Shown here: one piece after another, positions 5,959 to 7,650 of the stretch
Layout: the number at the start of each line of letters is the position of its first letter
Position numbering within the stretch: position 1 is the first letter of the stretch
Source: Burkholderiales bacterium
Lineage (GTDB): Bacteria; Pseudomonadota; Gammaproteobacteria; Burkholderiales; Burkholderiaceae_C
Length of the DNA: 7,650 nucleotides
Direction: 5' to 3'
Assembly (NCBI GenBank): GCA_006227785.1
Contig: SBFU01000439.1
Location: forward strand, 1-7,650
The notes under the pieces: generated by a model
Database searches by the model: none
Told to the model about the DNA's origin: nothing
The model's input: only the letters and a program-made list of their open reading frames with translations
Program-made: the position numbers and the translations under genes

Positions 5959-7341
5959 ATGACGCAAGAGCCACACCGCACCCGCTCCGGCCTGGACTGG
6001 CTGCGCGCGCAAGCCTTCCTCACCCAGGAGCGCGCCCGGTTCACCGAAGACCACCCCCGTTCGTCCGCCCTGGCCACCCGGGCCCGCGAGCACCTGCTGT
6101 TCGGCGTGCCGCTGCACTGGATGAACGACTGGGGCACGCCCTTTGCGCTGCACGTCGAGCACGCCAGCGGCGCCCAGGTGACCGATGTCGACGGCCACAC
6201 CCTGATCGACTTCTGTCTGGGCGACACCGGCGCCATGTTCGGCCACTCGCCGGCGCCGGTGGCCACCGCCCTCTCCCGCCAGGCCGCGCGAGGCTACACC
6301 ACCATGCTGGCCACCGAAGACGCGGCCGAGGTGGGCGAACAGCTGGCGCAGCGCTTCGGCCTGCCGGTCTGGCAGTTCGCAATGAGCGCGACCGACGCCA
6401 ACCGCTACATCGTGCGCTGGGTCCGCGCCGCCACCGGCCGCCGAAAGATCCTGGTGTTCAACGGCTGCTACCACGGCACCATCGAAGACGTGTTCGTCGA
6501 CCTGGTCGACGGCCGGCCTGTGCAGCGTGACAGCCTGCTGGGGCAGGTGCACAGCCTGCTGGACACCACGGTGGTGGTCGAGTTCAACGACCTCGCGGCG
6601 CTGGACGCGGCACTGGCGGGCGGCGACGTGGCCTGTGTGCTGGCTGAGCCGGTGATGACCAACATCGGCATGGTGCTGCCGGAACCGGGCTTCTGGGAGG
6701 AAGCCCAGAAGATCATCCGGCGTCACGGCGCGTTGCTCGTGATGGACGAGACCCACACCATCAGCACAGGGCCCAGTGGATATGCCCGCGCCCACGGCAT
6801 CCAGGCCGACGCACTGGTGCTGGGAAAACCCGTCGGCGGCGGCGTGCCCTGCGCGGTCTACGGCATGAGCGCCGAACTGGCATCACGCGCCGAGCGCGCC
6901 AAGCGCGAAGCCCCACCCGGCCACAGCGGCATCGGCACCACGCTGACCGGCAACATGCTGGCCATGGCCGCCATGCGCGCCGCGCTGAGCGAGGTCATGA
7001 CGCCCGACGCGTATGGCCACATGCTGTCCCTGGCCCACCGGCTTGCCGCCGGTCTTCGCCACGTGATCGCGGATCACCGCCTGCCCTGGTGCGTGACCCA
7101 GGTCGGCGCGCGCACCGAGTTCCAGTTCAGCCCGGCCCCACCCAGGAATGGCAGCGAAGCCGATCGTATCCTCGACGGCGAGCTGGAGCACCTGATCCAT
7201 CTGGGCCTGCTCAACCGCGGCGTGATGATCACGCCCTTCCACAACATGATGCTGGTGTGCCCGCAGACGACCGACGAACACGTCGCGCAGCTGATCAGCG
7301 CGCTCGACGAGGTGCTGTCCCAGATCACGCCGATGGCATGA
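5959..7341 (+). CDS. Class III PLP-dependent aminotransferase, glutamate-semialdehyde-aminomutase-like
   Basis: This is a 460-residue fold-type I, class III aminotransferase. Visible landmarks are DVDGHTLIDFCLGDTGAMFGHSP (76-98), the phosphate-binding turn SATDAN (143-148), NGCYHGT (168-174), LAEPV (228-232; E230), the PLP-ring aspartate in VMDETHT (261-267; D263), the Schiff-base lysine K290 in LGKPVGGG (288-295) and GIGTTLTGN (324-332). The order and spacing resemble HemL-type enzymes, but housekeeping hemL is unlikely: the usual NSGTEA turn is replaced by MSATDAN, and the gene sits in a GS-like/GntR operon. It probably transfers an amino group from or to an omega-amine or amino acid handled by the upstream ligase; the substrate is inferred only as far as that. 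The start follows GAGGAG, 9 bases upstream, and 13 bp separate it from the ligase stop. A nearby ATG at 5954 is followed at once by a stop (ATGCCATGA). Its last four bases overlap the regulator start. Confidence 0.9.
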   Translation: MTQEPHRTRSGLDWLRAQAFLTQERARFTEDHPRSSALATRAREHLLFGVPLHWMNDWGTPFALHVEHASGAQVTDVDGHTLIDFCLGDTGAMFGHSPAPVATALSRQAARGYTTMLATEDAAEVGEQLAQRFGLPVWQFAMSATDANRYIVRWVRAATGRRKILVFNGCYHGTIEDVFVDLVDGRPVQRDSLLGQVHSLLDTTVVVEFNDLAALDAALAGGDVACVLAEPVMTNIGMVLPEPGFWEEAQKIIRRHGALLVMDETHTISTGPSGYARAHGIQADALVLGKPVGGGVPCAVYGMSAELASRAERAKREAPPGHSGIGTTLTGNMLAMAAMRAALSEVMTPDAYGHMLSLAHRLAAGLRHVIADHRLPWCVTQVGARTEFQFSPAPPRNGSEADRILDGELEHLIHLGLLNRGVMITPFHNMMLVCPQTTDEHVAQLISALDEVLSQITPMA

Positions 7342-7650
7342 AGTCTGCCTCTTCGACCCAACAGGATCAAACCTACTCACGGCTGCGCCAGTGGGTCACC
7401 GTGGGCCAGTTCCTGCCTGGAGAGCGGCTGAAAATCCACGCCATCGCCGAAAAACTGGGTGTAGGCGTGATGCCGGTGCGCGCCGCGCTGCAGCGGCTGG
7501 CGGCCGAAGGGGCGCTGGTCAACGTGCCGCATGCCGGCATGCAGGTGCCCAAACTGTCTTTGGCCGAGTTCGACGACGTGCTGCAGACCCGCCTGCTGCT
7601 CGAAGGCGAGGCCGCCGAACGCGGCGCCCACCGGATGGACGCCGCCGGTG
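7338..7650 (+). CDS. GntR-family transcriptional regulator, FadR/FCD-like (partial)
   Basis: The first 104 residues are in the window; the C-terminus is lost at the right edge. Residues 13-72 form a winged helix-turn-helix of the GntR type: YSRLRQWVTVGQFLPGERLKIHAIAEKLGVGVMPVRAALQRLAAEGAL, then the wing VNVPHAGMQVPKL. The recognition region is LGVGVMPVRAALQRL (40-54), close to the common GVSRTPVREAL form. From about residue 74 (SLAEFDDVLQTRLLLEGEAAERGA) it matches the start of an all-helical FCD effector domain, which in this family binds carboxylic or amino acids. The ATG overlaps the aminotransferase stop as ATGA, so translation is probably coupled and the regulator is made from the operon it is likely to control. 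The paired ATTTGATCAAAT sites at 4532-4596 are the best candidate operators (inference). Confidence 0.9.
   Translation, partial: MKSASSTQQDQTYSRLRQWVTVGQFLPGERLKIHAIAEKLGVGVMPVRAALQRLAAEGALVNVPHAGMQVPKLSLAEFDDVLQTRLLLEGEAAERGAHRMDAAG

Noticed and set aside
5954..5962. ATGCCATGA mini-frame before the aminotransferase start.
   Set aside because: It encodes only two residues, and the spacing of GAGGAG fits the ATG at 5959; it is likely incidental.
4590..6266. A 558-codon open frame on the minus strand opposite the ligase and aminotransferase.
   Set aside because: It spans two clearly recognisable genes and their junction, its protein is rich in His/Val/Gly without any family motif, and such frames arise from G/C-biased third positions.
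1..7650. CRISPR arrays, insertion sequences, tRNA or rRNA genes, phage or defence genes.
   Set aside because: I saw no repeat-spacer arrays, transposase motifs, terminal repeats or RNA gene signatures on either strand.

Overview
This window looks like chromosomal DNA from a GC-rich betaproteobacterium, most likely Burkholderiales (Comamonadaceae-like). The basis is strong G/C preference at third codon positions, a lipoprotein with the LSAC-GGG signal common in that order, and a bolA - parvulin-type peptidyl-prolyl isomerase pair that I associate with this group. The taxon is inferred from recalled protein style, not from a marker gene.

Left part (1-2199, minus strand): three co-oriented genes. 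Reading leftward from the divergent intergenic region at 2200-2433 they are a 154-residue protein of unknown family, a TerB-like + DUF697-like protein of 331 residues, and the first 139 residues of a lipoprotein that runs off the left edge. An 11-bp perfect inverted repeat sits across two candidate start codons of the TerB/DUF697 gene.

Middle part (2434-4490, plus strand): a six-helix membrane protein resembling the VC0807 family, a BolA-family protein, and an exported parvulin (PpiC/SurA-like) prolyl isomerase. A strong intrinsic terminator with a GC-rich stem and seven T closes this block.

Right part (4532-7650, plus strand): an apparent catabolic operon. It encodes a glutamine-synthetase-family ligase of the PuuA/IpuC/GlnA-like type, a class III PLP aminotransferase of the glutamate-1-semialdehyde-aminomutase-like branch, and a GntR-family (FadR/FCD-like) regulator cut by the right edge. 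The aminotransferase follows the ligase by 13 bp, and the regulator overlaps the aminotransferase stop codon by ATGA.

The promoter of this operon is the most striking non-coding feature. A good sigma70-type promoter (TTGAAA, 17 bp, GATAAT) lies between two perfect 17-bp inverted arms. Each arm contains the 12-bp palindrome ATTTGATCAAAT. The left arm overlaps the -35 element, and the right arm covers the predicted transcription start and fills the space where a Shine-Dalgarno sequence would be. The simplest reading is a two-operator repression module for the GntR protein encoded at the end of the operon, with an amine or its gamma-glutamyl derivative as the likely inducer. The substrate cannot be deduced from the sequence.
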